Shown: positions 9,962 to 19,177 of the stretch, piece by piece
Position numbering within the stretch: the first letter of the stretch is position 1
Layout of the letters: each line of letters opens with the position of its first letter
Source of the DNA: Pelagomonas calceolata
Lineage: Eukaryota; Sar; Pelagophyceae; Pelagomonadales; Pelagomonadaceae
DNA: 64,000 nucleotides
Direction: 5' to 3'
Assembly (NCBI GenBank): GCA_918797485.1
Contig: CAKKNE010000006.1
Coordinates: forward strand, 2,170,001-2,234,000
Translations under genes and position numbers: made by a program
The notes under the pieces: generated by a model
Database searches by the model: none
What the model was told of the DNA's origin: nothing
Seen by the model: only the letters and a program-made list of their open reading frames with translations

Positions 9962-10030
9962 TTCTCCCCCGCATTGATGCAGATGGCCACGACAGGCTGC
10001 CCAAACGACTGTTCTCCCCCGCATTGATGC
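9962..10030 (+). repeat. Two-copy 19-bp direct repeat in promoter region
   Basis: TTCTCCCCCGCATTGATGC occurs exactly at 9962-9980 and 10012-10030, 50 bp apart. Both copies lie between divergent starts, so they could be paired factor-binding sites. Confidence 0.7.
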
Positions 10031-10149
10031 CGCTTCCGACGCATTGGACAAGCCTCGAATACTCGCTACTGCCCTGTGAGCAGCAAAGGCAAAATGGTCG
10101 CGTTATAGAGGCCTCGTGCCATTGGCCGGGGATTCTCTAGCTTGGCGTC

Positions 10150-11346
10150 GTGAAAATGGTCGCCATAGCGGTCGGGCTGGGCGCCCTGCTGCTCCGGGCA
10201 GCGGCGGCCTGGCACCCGACGCCGCACAGTAAGGCGCCGAACGCGACGGCCGGCGAAGAGCTCTTCGAGCGCGCGGTCGCGGCCGTGCGGGGCTGCGCCG
10301 CGCAAGACGACGCGTACCTCTCGTGCGCGCTGGGCACCGAGGCGGGCGCGTGGGACTTTCACTTCCATCGCTTCGGGCCCGCGCAGATCACGAACCCCAC
10401 GGGGCGCGGCGGGCAGCTGACGCTCGTCGAGGGCTTCGACGTGCCGCACTGCACGAGCGCGCGGGCGCCGGGCCGCCGGATCCGCCGCGCCTGCCCGCTC
10501 GCGCCCCGGGGCTTCAACGACACGGAGGCGGTCCTCCTCACGCACCCCTGGGGCGGCAACTTCCAGCATTACGTGTTCGAGCTGCTGCCCCGGGCCTGGC
10601 TCGCCGCCGAGCTGTTGCGACGGGCGCGTCCCGACGACGCCGAGCCCGCGTTCGTGGTCCACCTGCACAAGTACCGGCGGACGGGCTTCTTCGCGGACGC
10701 CGCGCGCCTGGCCGTGGGCACCGAGATCGAACTTGTTGTTGATCAGGAGGGCCGCGGGGGCTTCCGGAACGTCTGGGTGCCGCCCTACGTCGTCGAGAAC
10801 TTCCGGAGTTGGTCCGCGCTGGGCCTGAAGGCCCTGCGACATATGCATGCGAAGGCCCAGGAGACGTACGTAACGAGGCCGCCGCGGCCCGGGACGATCG
10901 TCTACTTCACGCGCCGCGACGCAAGTGCCGGGAAGGGACGGGCCCTGGTCAACGAGGCGGAGCTCATCGAGGCCCTCGCGGGCCGCGGGGCCCGCATCCT
11001 GGACTTCAGCGCATTCCCGACGCTCGGCGACCGCGTCCGCGGCCTCGCCAACTACTCCGTCGTGGTGACGCCGTTCGGCGCCGGCTTCGCGAACTTGGTT
11101 TTTGCGCACCCCGGCGCGCGGTGGCTCAGCGTCTGCCCGCCGACGATGTGCAATTCGCACGAGCGGTTCTTCCTCGACCAGCTCACCAGCGCCCTGGGCT
11201 TCCGGACCGGCGTGCAATACACGGCCGCGACCGCCGCCCGCGCCGTCAACGACGGCGGGGGCGGCGCCGGCGACCCGAAGAACGTGCCCTACAGCGTCGA
11301 CGTGCCCGCCGTCGTTCGTGCGGTCGAGGGGCTCGCGAGAAGTTAA
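10150..11346 (+). CDS. GT61-family (DUF563-type) glycosyltransferase
   Basis: The 398-residue protein begins with a hydrophobic signal or anchor (MVAIAVGLGALLLRAAAAW), indicating a lumenal enzyme. Family features are GNFQHYVFELLPRAWL, the segment FTRRDASAGKGRALVNEAEL, and VVTPFGAGFANLVFAHPGA near the C-terminus, which corresponds to the conserved GxHGAGL.N..F region of GT61 enzymes. GT61 members transfer xylose, arabinose or GlcNAc to N-glycans or wall polymers; the donor here is unknown. In the conserved loop the usual His is replaced by Phe (PFGAG). The gene is divergently paired with the sulfotransferase. Confidence 0.85.
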   Translation: MKMVAIAVGLGALLLRAAAAWHPTPHSKAPNATAGEELFERAVAAVRGCAAQDDAYLSCALGTEAGAWDFHFHRFGPAQITNPTGRGGQLTLVEGFDVPHCTSARAPGRRIRRACPLAPRGFNDTEAVLLTHPWGGNFQHYVFELLPRAWLAAELLRRARPDDAEPAFVVHLHKYRRTGFFADAARLAVGTEIELVVDQEGRGGFRNVWVPPYVVENFRSWSALGLKALRHMHAKAQETYVTRPPRPGTIVYFTRRDASAGKGRALVNEAELIEALAGRGARILDFSAFPTLGDRVRGLANYSVVVTPFGAGFANLVFAHPGARWLSVCPPTMCNSHERFFLDQLTSALGFRTGVQYTAATAARAVNDGGGGAGDPKNVPYSVDVPAVVRAVEGLARS

Positions 11347-11688
11347 CTATGTGGTCGCTATTATTATTGCGCTAGGACCAGACCTCTAATTACAGCCGGT
11401 GCGCGCTACTTTAGCCTGCTAAAAGTGGTAAATACAGGAGCACCAAAAATTCCACACCACGAGTCCTGGAGCCCGGGCGACGCGTGCACCAAGCCGCGTC
11501 GGGCGTTCAATTCCCCTCTAGAAAAAGAACCGAAATCAGGCAAAGCCCCCCGAGGGTGGCCGGCCAGGCCTGCAGGCCGGGCCGCCCACAGAGCAGAAAG
11601 GTGCCGGTACTGCTCGAACCGGCATTGGGTCCGCCGCCCGACGACACGTGCGCATCGATACCGCATCATCGAGGCTGCCCCAACTGCG
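11347..11688 (+). other. Intergenic/5' leader stretch
   Basis: This region lies between the GT61-type stop and the preferred start at 11689. The frame is open upstream to an ATG at 11425, but that part looks non-coding (mixed composition). It contains GCTAGGACCAG (11371-11381) and a GAGGCTGCCCC block just before the start. No other structure was seen. Confidence 0.4.
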
Positions 11689-12144
11689 ATGGCTACCTCC
11701 ACTAGACCTGCCTGGATTGCGGCAGCAGAACGACGCCTCGCGGGCGCACCAGACGTTGTGGAGGAAGCGCCACGCGCCGCTTCCGCCGCGGCGCCGCCGT
11801 CGCCGCGCGTGCCCGAAACGGCGGCGCCGGTCGTCACCGCCGCGGCGCTCGAGGCCGAGTACGAGGCCGCGCTCGCGGCCGCCTCGGCCGTGAACAACGA
11901 CGACGGCGACGCCTCGGCCGTGAACAACGCCGCCGACCGAATTGCCGCCGCGGCGCACCGCCGCCGCGGCGCCCGGGCCGCGTTCCTCACGGGCCTCGGG
12001 GAGGAACCCGACCACGAGCTCTACCCGAACTATCAGCACGAGCGGCGCCTGCGCCGCGCCGCGGGCGAGTCGGACGAGGCCTGGGAAAAGCGTATGCTGG
12101 CGGGGTCGCCGACGCGACGGCGGCGGCCGCCGGGGGCGGGTTAA
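11689..12144 (+). CDS. Hypothetical Ala-rich protein
   Basis: The protein is 151 residues from the ATG at 11689 (MATSTRPAWIAAAERRL); an in-frame ATG at 11425 would add 88 unlikely residues. It is Ala/Arg-rich and helical in character, with a short internal duplication in which ASAVNN occurs twice and the coding DNA (GCCTCGGCCGTGAACAACG) is repeated at 11881 and 11911. The C-terminal part (ELYPNYQHERRLRRAAGESD) looks like a conserved helix pair. No family was recognised. Its stop is 14 bases from the end of the convergent gene. Confidence 0.55.
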   Translation: MATSTRPAWIAAAERRLAGAPDVVEEAPRAASAAAPPSPRVPETAAPVVTAAALEAEYEAALAAASAVNNDDGDASAVNNAADRIAAAAHRRRGARAAFLTGLGEEPDHELYPNYQHERRLRRAAGESDEAWEKRMLAGSPTRRRRPPGAG

Positions 12145-12157
12145 ACATACAGCATTA

Positions 12158-14038
12158 TTATCTTCTATGCACGACGCGGTCTGGCGGCCGAGCTGTCGTG
12201 TCGGCGCATTGCCGCCGGAAGGCCGCCTCGTCGAGGCCGAGGCAATAGGCGACTCGTGCGCGCGTGACCTCCGACTGCCGATGGCCGTGGACGGCGCGGC
12301 AGGCGTACGCGCCGCGCGAGTTCCAGCCGTGCCAGGACGTGTTCCAAGTCGGTGGGCGCGCGGCCGACAGCGGGACGTTCGGACAGTAGTAGTCCTCGGG
12401 CAGGATCAGGAGGCGGAGCCGGCCCGCGAGGTTTTCCTGCCACTCATACCACAGCATTTCCTGGTCACCCTGGCGCACGTGCGCGTGCCGCTTCGTAGCC
12501 AGCCGGTCGGCCGCGCCCAGGAGCCACGCTTCGACCAACGGGGACTTGGTGAGGCGTAGGACGCACGCGCAGAAGGGCGGCGCCGCGGACGCGTCGGCCC
12601 CCCACGTGGAGTGGGCGAAGTAGCGCGCCGGGTCGACCGGGGCGGCCGCGTCGGTCTCGAGCGCTAGCAGCGAGTGGACGAAGGTCGGTCGCAGCACGAG
12701 CACGTCCGTGTCCAGGGACAACGTCGCCTCGAATGGGCTCTGGAGCCACGCCGACAGGCGCCAGAGCCAGATATTGTCCTCCGTCGCCGCTGCGCGCGCC
12801 TTTATGCGCGGGTCGACTCCAACGACGCCTGAGTCGTCCCACGGCGCGGGTGCCGCGGCACGAGCCAGGCGAGCGAGGAGGTCCCCTGAGCTCGCCGCGA
12901 GGAATACCGGGTAGCGCGACGCCTGAACCGCGACGCGCCGGGTGAAAGTCAGGCTCGCGACAACGTCGCGGACGTAGCGGTCCGGTGTGCCCCCAGGGCG
13001 GTCCCATACGGCGTATAGCACGCCGGCGGCCGCAGCGAGGCGGCGGCGTGGCCTCCTGTTGTTCCCGTTCCGCACGATCTCCTGGGCATGCGCGAACTCC
13101 GCGGCCGAGAGGGAGCCTGCGGCGCGCAGCGCCGCGAGCCGCGCCAGCGGGGCGTCGGACGCCGTCGCGTTGCTCGCGGTCGACCCAGCCGTCGGTCTAG
13201 GGACCAGCGGCGGCACCGACGTCGGACCCTCCGGCGCGCAGGAGTTGGGGGGCGCCGGCCACGCCGCCGGGGCTTCGCCGCTCTGCTCCGCCAGGGCTGG
13301 CACGACCACGACCTTGGAGAACGCCGCAGCGACGCGTTCGATGTGCCCCACGACTATGAAGTTCGGCGGCGCGTCCTCAAGCGCCGCCCACGCGTCGAAC
13401 GTCCGACCAGCGCTGGCCAGGTAGGCAACGCTCGACCAGACGAGGCAGTCGCGCCCCAGCGCGCACCATGGCCTCCGACTGACGTCGCATGCGCACGCGC
13501 AGCCGCGCCCGTCGTCCCGGGACCACGTCGTCCCCGGCGCCCGCTCGCCCCCGAACCCCCACCCTAGCCGCACGCTGAGCCACCCCGCGGCGCGGAGCAC
13601 CGTCGCATCGAACTCCGCCAGCCGCGCGCGAGACCACGGCGGCGCGGCCGTCGCGACCGCGTCGTCCTCGAGCACGAGCACGGTCGCGTTCAGCGCGAGT
13701 GTCTCCCGTGCGTCTTGTAGCACTGCGAGGTGCGTCAGCGTCGCACGCGACTGCTGCCGCGTCGCACCGTCCACGCGCGCGCATCGGTCGTAGCGCAGGC
13801 CGTCGACGACGAACGCATGGCGCCACGCGCTCGGCGCGAGCTCCGGCGTCCGCTCGCAGCGCCGCGCACAGAGGACATACACGCGCTCCACCAACCCGCC
13901 GATGGCCGCGAGCGTCGATTCGTCGCGTTGCGTGCCCTGGAAGGGGCGGAGCGCGCCTTGGCACTGGCGCAGTGGCGGCGCATTGAAGCGGCCATGCACG
14001 CAGTGCAGCGCTGCGACGATTACGAGCGCGATGCGCAT
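12158..14038 (-). CDS. Two-headed glycosyltransferase-like protein with SHOCT-like linker
   Basis: The 626-residue protein begins with a signal peptide (MRIALVIVAALHCVHG). The N-terminal half resembles GT25-type enzymes: VYVLCARRCERTPEL opens the domain and LVLEDDA (about 122-128) is the acidic metal-binding motif. Residues about 296-323 (PLARLAALRAAGSLSAAEF) match the SHOCT short C-terminal domain pattern. The C-terminal half has a GT8/nucleotide-sugar fold pattern with LSLDTDVLVLRP (DxD at about 443-445) and a downstream QGDQEMLWYEW region. It is therefore probably a fused, lumenal, bifunctional transferase. It is divergent from the gene at 14222. Substrates are unknown; the GT family labels are by motif only. 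Confidence 0.75.
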   Translation of the reverse strand: MRIALVIVAALHCVHGRFNAPPLRQCQGALRPFQGTQRDESTLAAIGGLVERVYVLCARRCERTPELAPSAWRHAFVVDGLRYDRCARVDGATRQQSRATLTHLAVLQDARETLALNATVLVLEDDAVATAAPPWSRARLAEFDATVLRAAGWLSVRLGWGFGGERAPGTTWSRDDGRGCACACDVSRRPWCALGRDCLVWSSVAYLASAGRTFDAWAALEDAPPNFIVVGHIERVAAAFSKVVVVPALAEQSGEAPAAWPAPPNSCAPEGPTSVPPLVPRPTAGSTASNATASDAPLARLAALRAAGSLSAAEFAHAQEIVRNGNNRRPRRRLAAAAGVLYAVWDRPGGTPDRYVRDVVASLTFTRRVAVQASRYPVFLAASSGDLLARLARAAAPAPWDDSGVVGVDPRIKARAAATEDNIWLWRLSAWLQSPFEATLSLDTDVLVLRPTFVHSLLALETDAAAPVDPARYFAHSTWGADASAAPPFCACVLRLTKSPLVEAWLLGAADRLATKRHAHVRQGDQEMLWYEWQENLAGRLRLLILPEDYYCPNVPLSAARPPTWNTSWHGWNSRGAYACRAVHGHRQSEVTRARVAYCLGLDEAAFRRQCADTTARPPDRVVHRR

Positions 14039-14221
14039 ACTCGCAGCATGTGACGGGCTGCCCGAGTTGCGAGGTAGCTAGAGACGACGGGCTCTAGACT
14101 TATAATTTCCCGCTCCAAGCTTAAAATCAGATTCTGTACCCAGCAACCAAGGGGGACTAATATACACGTATACTTAGACGCCCTTGGAGCTGCCCGAGGG
14201 CTGCCCATAGGCATAATATGC
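14039..14221. promoter_or_regulatory. Compact bidirectional promoter of two glycosyltransferase-like genes
   Basis: Only 183 bp separate the two divergent ATGs. The region contains GCTAGAGACGACGGGCTCTAG (a degenerate CTAG...CTAG palindrome), TTATAATTT directly after it, and GCTGCCC blocks at about 14063, 14191 and 14202. Confidence 0.5.
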
Positions 14222-17200
14222 ATGCTTAACCAACACATGGGCGGCAGTGCCTGGCGGCTGCTCATTTGCGCCGCCTGCCAGGCTGCCGCGGTGACGTGCC
14301 CGGCAAATGAGGGCTCGGAGGCATGTCGTCTGGTGCCGCCCGCGGCCGGCTACACGCGTCATGGCATAACTCTAGACGCGCTCCGGTCGTCGGACTGCGT
14401 CGTGGTGACAACGACGATGCGCCACCCCGGCAGGGGCATCGAGATCGCCGCGCAGCTCGCGCGCGCGACGCCCGTCGTCGCCCCAGATGCCTGCTGCGCG
14501 CGCTTTGTGCCTCTGACGTTCTGCCGCGAAGAGGCTCGCTTACTCGATGCGAACGGCACGTGCAACGTCTCCACGGCGCGCAACACCGGCAAGGAGGCGA
14601 TGGGACTGCTGATCGCGTTCTCGGACGAGGTCCTACGACCGGCGCTGGCGCGGGCGTGCGGCGTCCTCAGCGTCCCCGAGACGGCAATGGACCGCGTGGG
14701 CCGCGACCGCGAGCGCCGGGCGACGCGGATCGCGCGGACCTTGAGAAGCGGCGTCGCCGTCGGGCCCTACTGGAGCGGCGGGGCGTTCCGCCAGCATGGT
14801 CAATTCCACTGGAGGCCGCCGCTCACGTACAAGGCGTGGACGCTCGACCCGGCGTCGCCGGCCACCCTGGGAGAGTGGGGCCGCGCGGTCCTGCCGCCGG
14901 ACGCCGTGGCGCGGGCCGCCCGGGGCAACTGGAGCACCGAGTGGTCCAAAGGCGTCTTCTTCGTCAACGCGACGGCCGCGCGCCGCTACGCGGCCCCGAC
15001 CTACGTCCGCTTCATGCGGGAGCTCGCTTTTCCGCACCCGGCCGCGGGCCACTTCCTGGAGCGTCTCTGGCGGGCCCTCTACGGGGCCGAGAGCGCGGCG
15101 GCGGCGCGCGTCGCCGAGGATCGACCCGTCATCGGCGCCTCCCGCGCGCTCGGAGCGGGCACTGACTGGTGGGCGAACCTGTCGACGCCGGCGGCCGCGC
15201 GCTACCAGTACGGCGGCGATCACGCCAGCGCCTGCGCGGACGCGCGCGCGCGGCAGCGCGCGTGGCGCAGTGCGTACGAGCACGCGGGGTGGGTCGCCGA
15301 CGCGCCGGACCTCGGCGTGTGCGAGCCGCGCGGCGCGCCGTGCGTCGAGGATAGCCTCTCTGGCTGCTGCGACCGCGGGCCGGTCCCCGGGCCGGCGCCG
15401 CCGCGGGCAGGTTCCTTCGTCGCGGTGTCGCTCGCGTCGTCCGAGGCGCCCTGCGCAGTGCGGCAGAGCGTGGTCGACGTGCTCGCCGTCGCGGTGCCGG
15501 CGACGCTGGTCGTCATCCACGTCGGCTGCTACTCGCCGGCGTCGCCCGCGGACCGCGTGGCGCTCGCCGACGCGTTCCCCGGTCGCGCCGTCCTGAACCC
15601 CGCCTGCGTGCCGACGCTCCGCGCCTACGGCAGCATTCTCCACGCGCACCTCCGCAACGTCAAGTTTTTGGCGGCGCTCTACGGGTCGAGCGGTCCGTCC
15701 CACGTGATCCTCGCGGCGGCGAACCTCGCGTGGCGCGCGCGGGGCTTCGAGGCGTTCGCGGTGCGAACGGGGGCGTCGGCGCTCGCCGCCCCTGCCTTCC
15801 GGCGCCTCGACCGGAACCGGACGTTCGACGCCGCCGACGGCGACTGGGCGCGCCTCAACCGGACGCGGGCCGGGGACGGCGTGCTCGTGCAGAAGCACGA
15901 GGGCGCGTTCTATCCCTTTGCCGTGCTCGAGCGGATGGTCGCGTTCCTCGAGGCCGCGGGCCCCCTCGGGCGCCTGAACGCGCGGACGTGCCTCGGCTGC
16001 GCCGCGCTGCCCGGGCTCTGCGTCGAGGAGCTCTACCCGGCGAACCTCTACCGCCTCCTGACGGGCGCCGGTGGCGCGCCGTGCGCCGCCGACGACGCGT
16101 GCCGCCCCTGGGACGGCACGCTCGCCGCGCGCGCGGACCACCTCCGCCCGGGCGACCTCGGCGCGACGAAGTTCGCCGTCAAGGACTGGCGTCACCGCGG
16201 CTGCGACGGGGCGCCCGAACCGGACGCCGCAGGCCCCGCGGCCCCGCCGCCGGTGTCAGCGTTCGACTGCGCGTCCGACGACGACTGCGACGCGGCGCGG
16301 CGTGAGCGTTGCGTCGGCCGGGGCGAAGGCCCGGGCGCGGCGTGGCCGGGGCAGTGCGTCGTCGAGGCCCCGCCGGCGCCCTGGGCCTTCACGTGCGCCT
16401 ACGCCTACCCGGCGGTCGGAGGCGCCGTCGCGGGCGCGCCCGTGGTGCCCGACGGCGCGCCGTGCCTGACGCTCGTCGTCGACGCCGCGCCGCCGCGCGT
16501 CGCCGCCGCGCCGGCGGTCGCAGTCCTCGTGGTCGGGCTTGCGGAGGGCCTCGACCGGCCCCAAGTTTACGAGAGGATGCGGAGCTGCTTCCTCCGGAAC
16601 TTGGGGCGCCACGACGTCTTCGTGAACCTCGAGCTCGCCGCGGACCCCAAGACGCTCATGGCGGACGCGCGCTGGAACCACGCGGGCCGCGCCGTCGGCG
16701 CGCGGGACGTGGCGCCGGCGCTCGCGGCGCTGCGGCCGCGCCTCGTGACGCTCGGCGAGCCGCGCATCGAGGGCTTCGCGGACGGCGGCAACGCGTGGAA
16801 CCGAAGCGACTGGTACTCGGGCACGCGGCACGACACGCACTGCGGCGGCCGGGCGTGGAAGGTGGACCTCCACTACGGCGCGGGCCGCGCGGTCCGTATC
16901 TACGACCGGTACCGCCGGGCCATGCTCCTGGTCAACGCCGCCGAGCGCGCGGACGGGCGCCGCTACGACTGGGTCGCCAAGCTGCGACCGGACCTCTTCT
17001 TCGCCGCACCCGTCGGCTTCGCGGACGTCTTCGGGGACGCGGGCGCCAACGTCGCGGTCCGCTGGGCGTGGTTCAACGCGGTGTCGCGCGACGCCGCGAC
17101 GGCGGGTTTCGTGGACGGCGCGCTCACCTACTGGCGCTGCGCCGGCGTCGAGGGCCTGCCTGGCCACACGACCGTCAAGGACGAAACGTGGCTCGCCGAG

Positions 17201-17362
17201 TCGCTCCGGCGCGGCGGCGCGCCGATCAGGCACGGCGGCGCGGAGCTTCGGGCCGCGATCTGCCTGCTCCGCGCGACGCCCGATGACGACTCGCTCTGCG
17301 CCGCCCGCCGCCGCGCGAATTCTTCGGCGATATCCGCGTGCCCCGCAAACACGCGCTCGTAG
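14222..17362 (+). CDS. Large secreted multi-module glycosyltransferase-like protein
   Basis: The 1046-residue protein has a signal peptide (WRLLICAACQAAAVTC; an alternative start at 14237 retains it). Three modules are visible. Module A (about 50-330) has a VVVTTTMRHPGRG strand and Cys pairs. Module B (about 400-660) has a strand-helix pattern reminiscent of GT14/GT-A folds (VVIHVGCYSP...RNVKFLAALYG...HVILAAANLAW). Module C (about 770-1030) contains YDWVAKLRPDLFF, a signature of uncharacterised algal glycosyltransferase-like domains. Cys-rich linkers join the modules. A Golgi or extracellular role in glycan assembly is inferred from the fold-like patterns and from the neighbouring sulfotransferase and glycosyltransferase genes. 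No catalytic residues can be assigned securely. Confidence 0.7.
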   Translation: MLNQHMGGSAWRLLICAACQAAAVTCPANEGSEACRLVPPAAGYTRHGITLDALRSSDCVVVTTTMRHPGRGIEIAAQLARATPVVAPDACCARFVPLTFCREEARLLDANGTCNVSTARNTGKEAMGLLIAFSDEVLRPALARACGVLSVPETAMDRVGRDRERRATRIARTLRSGVAVGPYWSGGAFRQHGQFHWRPPLTYKAWTLDPASPATLGEWGRAVLPPDAVARAARGNWSTEWSKGVFFVNATAARRYAAPTYVRFMRELAFPHPAAGHFLERLWRALYGAESAAAARVAEDRPVIGASRALGAGTDWWANLSTPAAARYQYGGDHASACADARARQRAWRSAYEHAGWVADAPDLGVCEPRGAPCVEDSLSGCCDRGPVPGPAPPRAGSFVAVSLASSEAPCAVRQSVVDVLAVAVPATLVVIHVGCYSPASPADRVALADAFPGRAVLNPACVPTLRAYGSILHAHLRNVKFLAALYGSSGPSHVILAAANLAWRARGFEAFAVRTGASALAAPAFRRLDRNRTFDAADGDWARLNRTRAGDGVLVQKHEGAFYPFAVLERMVAFLEAAGPLGRLNARTCLGCAALPGLCVEELYPANLYRLLTGAGGAPCAADDACRPWDGTLAARADHLRPGDLGATKFAVKDWRHRGCDGAPEPDAAGPAAPPPVSAFDCASDDDCDAARRERCVGRGEGPGAAWPGQCVVEAPPAPWAFTCAYAYPAVGGAVAGAPVVPDGAPCLTLVVDAAPPRVAAAPAVAVLVVGLAEGLDRPQVYERMRSCFLRNLGRHDVFVNLELAADPKTLMADARWNHAGRAVGARDVAPALAALRPRLVTLGEPRIEGFADGGNAWNRSDWYSGTRHDTHCGGRAWKVDLHYGAGRAVRIYDRYRRAMLLVNAAERADGRRYDWVAKLRPDLFFAAPVGFADVFGDAGANVAVRWAWFNAVSRDAATAGFVDGALTYWRCAGVEGLPGHTTVKDETWLAESLRRGGAPIRHGGAELRAAICLLRATPDDDSLCAARRRANSSAISACPANTRS

Positions 17363-17428
17363 CGATTAAATGTGCCAGTGTTGTCCGCGTGAGTACTTGC
17401 TTGTAGTACATACATTCAAAAACCACAA

Positions 17429-18962
17429 TTACACAAAGGTCCCTGCGTCCGGACTTGCGTCCGGCGGCGCCGCGTCCGCGTCCGCGTCCGCCGCGGGCGA
17501 CGCCGCCCGCTTCGGCCGCACGGCCCGCGCCAGCGGCGACACGATCCGCTCGAGGGGCTGCCTTGCTAGGCCGCGCGCGACCTGGGACGTCTCTCTATGG
17601 ACGTCGGACACGTCGAAGAGCACGCGGCCGACGCCGACGCCCGGCGGCGCCCGCCCGACGCGCCGGTGGCGCCAGAGCCGCCGCTCCCGCCGCTGCACCT
17701 CGTAGAAGTCGCCCCAGGCCCCGAGCCAGCCCTCCGCCACCCGTCCGAATTGCGCCGCGGGGAAGGCCCAGGCGTGCAGTAGCGCGAAAAGCAGCATCTC
17801 GACGCACATTAATGTGGCTTTGATCGCCGACTGCACCGCGGGGTCTTTTGCTGGACGCGCGAGGAAGTAGGCGCTGATCCCCAGATCCTGGAAGAACGTG
17901 CCAAAAACTAAACCCTTGACTGCCACAAACTTCCAGAAGGGCTCCGCCGGCACCAGTATGTTCGACTTTTTGCACGTCGCGTAGTAGAACAAGACCAGAC
18001 AGTAGATGGCGTGGTTCGCCACGTTGAACTGCACGAAGTCGAGCCAGTTCTTGGGCGAGAGCAGGGCCGCCGTGACCTGTGTGGAAATCGACCAGTACGC
18101 CATCGAGCTGCCGCGGTCACGGCGACAACGTCGCGTCGATGGCGTGGGGCGCCCGAAATTCGATTTCCACACAGGCCGTGACCGAGGCGTCGTCCGAGCT
18201 CGCGAGGCTCCCCAACACGTCGACCAAACCATTCAACGGGGCGACCGTCGCATAGAGTAAAATGACGTAGCGGCACTGGTCGAAGAAGTCGGAAGTGTCC
18301 AGCCGCCAGGGCGCCCAGACGTAGGGCGACATGATAGGATGCGAGACAATCGGGTAGGAGATGTCCGGCGTCACTATCGGAGTATGTGTGACAGGCACGA
18401 CGTCCTCCGTCCGTAACGCGTTCTGGAGCACTTTATAAGGCGGCGCGTCGAAGTGGACTTCTAGATAAGTCGACATAAAATAAAAAAAGTTCAGCACCGT
18501 GTAGGCCTCGTAGCAGTCCCGGAGAGCCGCGGGGATCGACGCGAATTTCAACATGTCCGGCGCGCCGTGGATCGCCGCTAGGGAAAAAGCCAGCTCACAC
18601 AACGAACAGATCGCATAGACGGGCACCATCCACAAAATCCTCACCACATACACTTGGAGGACCGGCTGCCAGAAATTCGTGAGGTGCTGTCTGATACCAT
18701 GTATGGAAATCGGGATCGAGATGCCCGCGAAGATTAATGAGACGGGCAGCAGGAACTTGTCCGGCGTGGCCTTTCTGTAAGCTGCGAGCCAATAGAGCAT
18801 GGCCGGTAAGGCTGCCGCTAATAGGAGCATGATAAAAAGTACTAAACACACGTAGGTCGCCTTTTCCTTCACGACGTGCCGTCGCTGTAAGCGCTCATAT
18901 AACTCGTCATCATCTGTGTCGTCGTTCAGCGGTGCGCTGAGTTCCGTCGGGTCCGGCTCCAT
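17429..18962 (-). CDS. TMEM184/organic solute transporter alpha family protein, two exons
   Basis: Exon 1 is 18962-18183 and exon 2 is 18076-17429. Splicing gives 475 residues in one frame. After an acidic N-terminus there are seven hydrophobic helices, starting with ATYVCLVLFIMLLLAAALP. SIPISIHGIRQHLTNF followed by WQPVLQVYVVRILWMVPVYA is the family hallmark, and KGLVFGTFFQDLGISAYF comes from the C-terminal half. Family members transport steroid or bile-acid-like solutes or act in membrane traffic. The C-terminal tail is Ala/Asp-rich and basic. The intron restores the uninterrupted frame ...SDDAS/VTAALLSPKNW and carries terminal inverted repeats (separate entry). Confidence 0.88.
18077..18182 (-). 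mobile_element. Introner-like element forming an intron (TIR + 8-bp TSD)
   Basis: The 106-nt intron starts with the 8-mer GTCACGGC, and the same 8-mer begins exon 2: a perfect target-site duplication. Inside are a 15-bp perfect terminal inverted repeat (CTGTGTGGAAATCGA / TCGATTTCCACACAG) and a nested 10-bp inverted repeat (ACGCCATCGA / TCGATGGCGT). The donor GT is the start of the duplicated 8-mer and the acceptor AG is the last two bases of the element, so splicing rebuilds the pre-insertion coding sequence exactly. This structure matches non-autonomous introners known from Aureococcus and Micromonas. The perfect repeats make it the youngest copy in the window. Confidence 0.88.
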
Positions 18963-19154
18963 GGTTCTGCCAGCCGATGCGCGCCGCAGCCGCGCGGATG
19001 CTCTGTTTGACCAGGGTGTCTGAGAGCCCGCGGCTAAGGGGCGTAGCGCGAGGGCTCGTGGAATGAACTGAGAAGAAATAAATGACCCAGTAACTCGTAC
19101 AGGCCCGCAGGGAGACCACGGAGGCGCACTTTTGACTTTTGGCCTCCGAGCATA

Positions 19155-19177
19155 GCTAGCGCATGTAAGACACTAGT
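19155..19177 (-). promoter_or_regulatory. CTAG palindromic upstream element
   Basis: On the minus strand it reads ACTAGTGTCTTACATGCG then CTAGC, close to the window consensus. It lies 215 bp before the transporter ATG at 18962 and points toward it. Confidence 0.6.

Larger units (their letters stand above)
9808..10149. other. Bidirectional promoter region of sulfotransferase and GT61-type genes
   Basis: This 342-bp stretch separates two divergent glycan-enzyme starts. On the minus strand, directly before the sulfotransferase ATG, it contains ACGCCATCGATGC followed by CGCCATCGATGG. That is the same core seen in the introner-like introns, possibly a decayed copy in the 5' leader. It also holds a CTAG-type element (9926-9946) and a 19-bp direct repeat (9962-9980, 10012-10030). 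Confidence 0.5.

Noticed and set aside
14633-16195. 520-codon antisense frame within the large glycosyltransferase-like gene
   Set aside because: Arg/Val-rich shadow without motifs; the plus-strand frame has a signal peptide and module structure.
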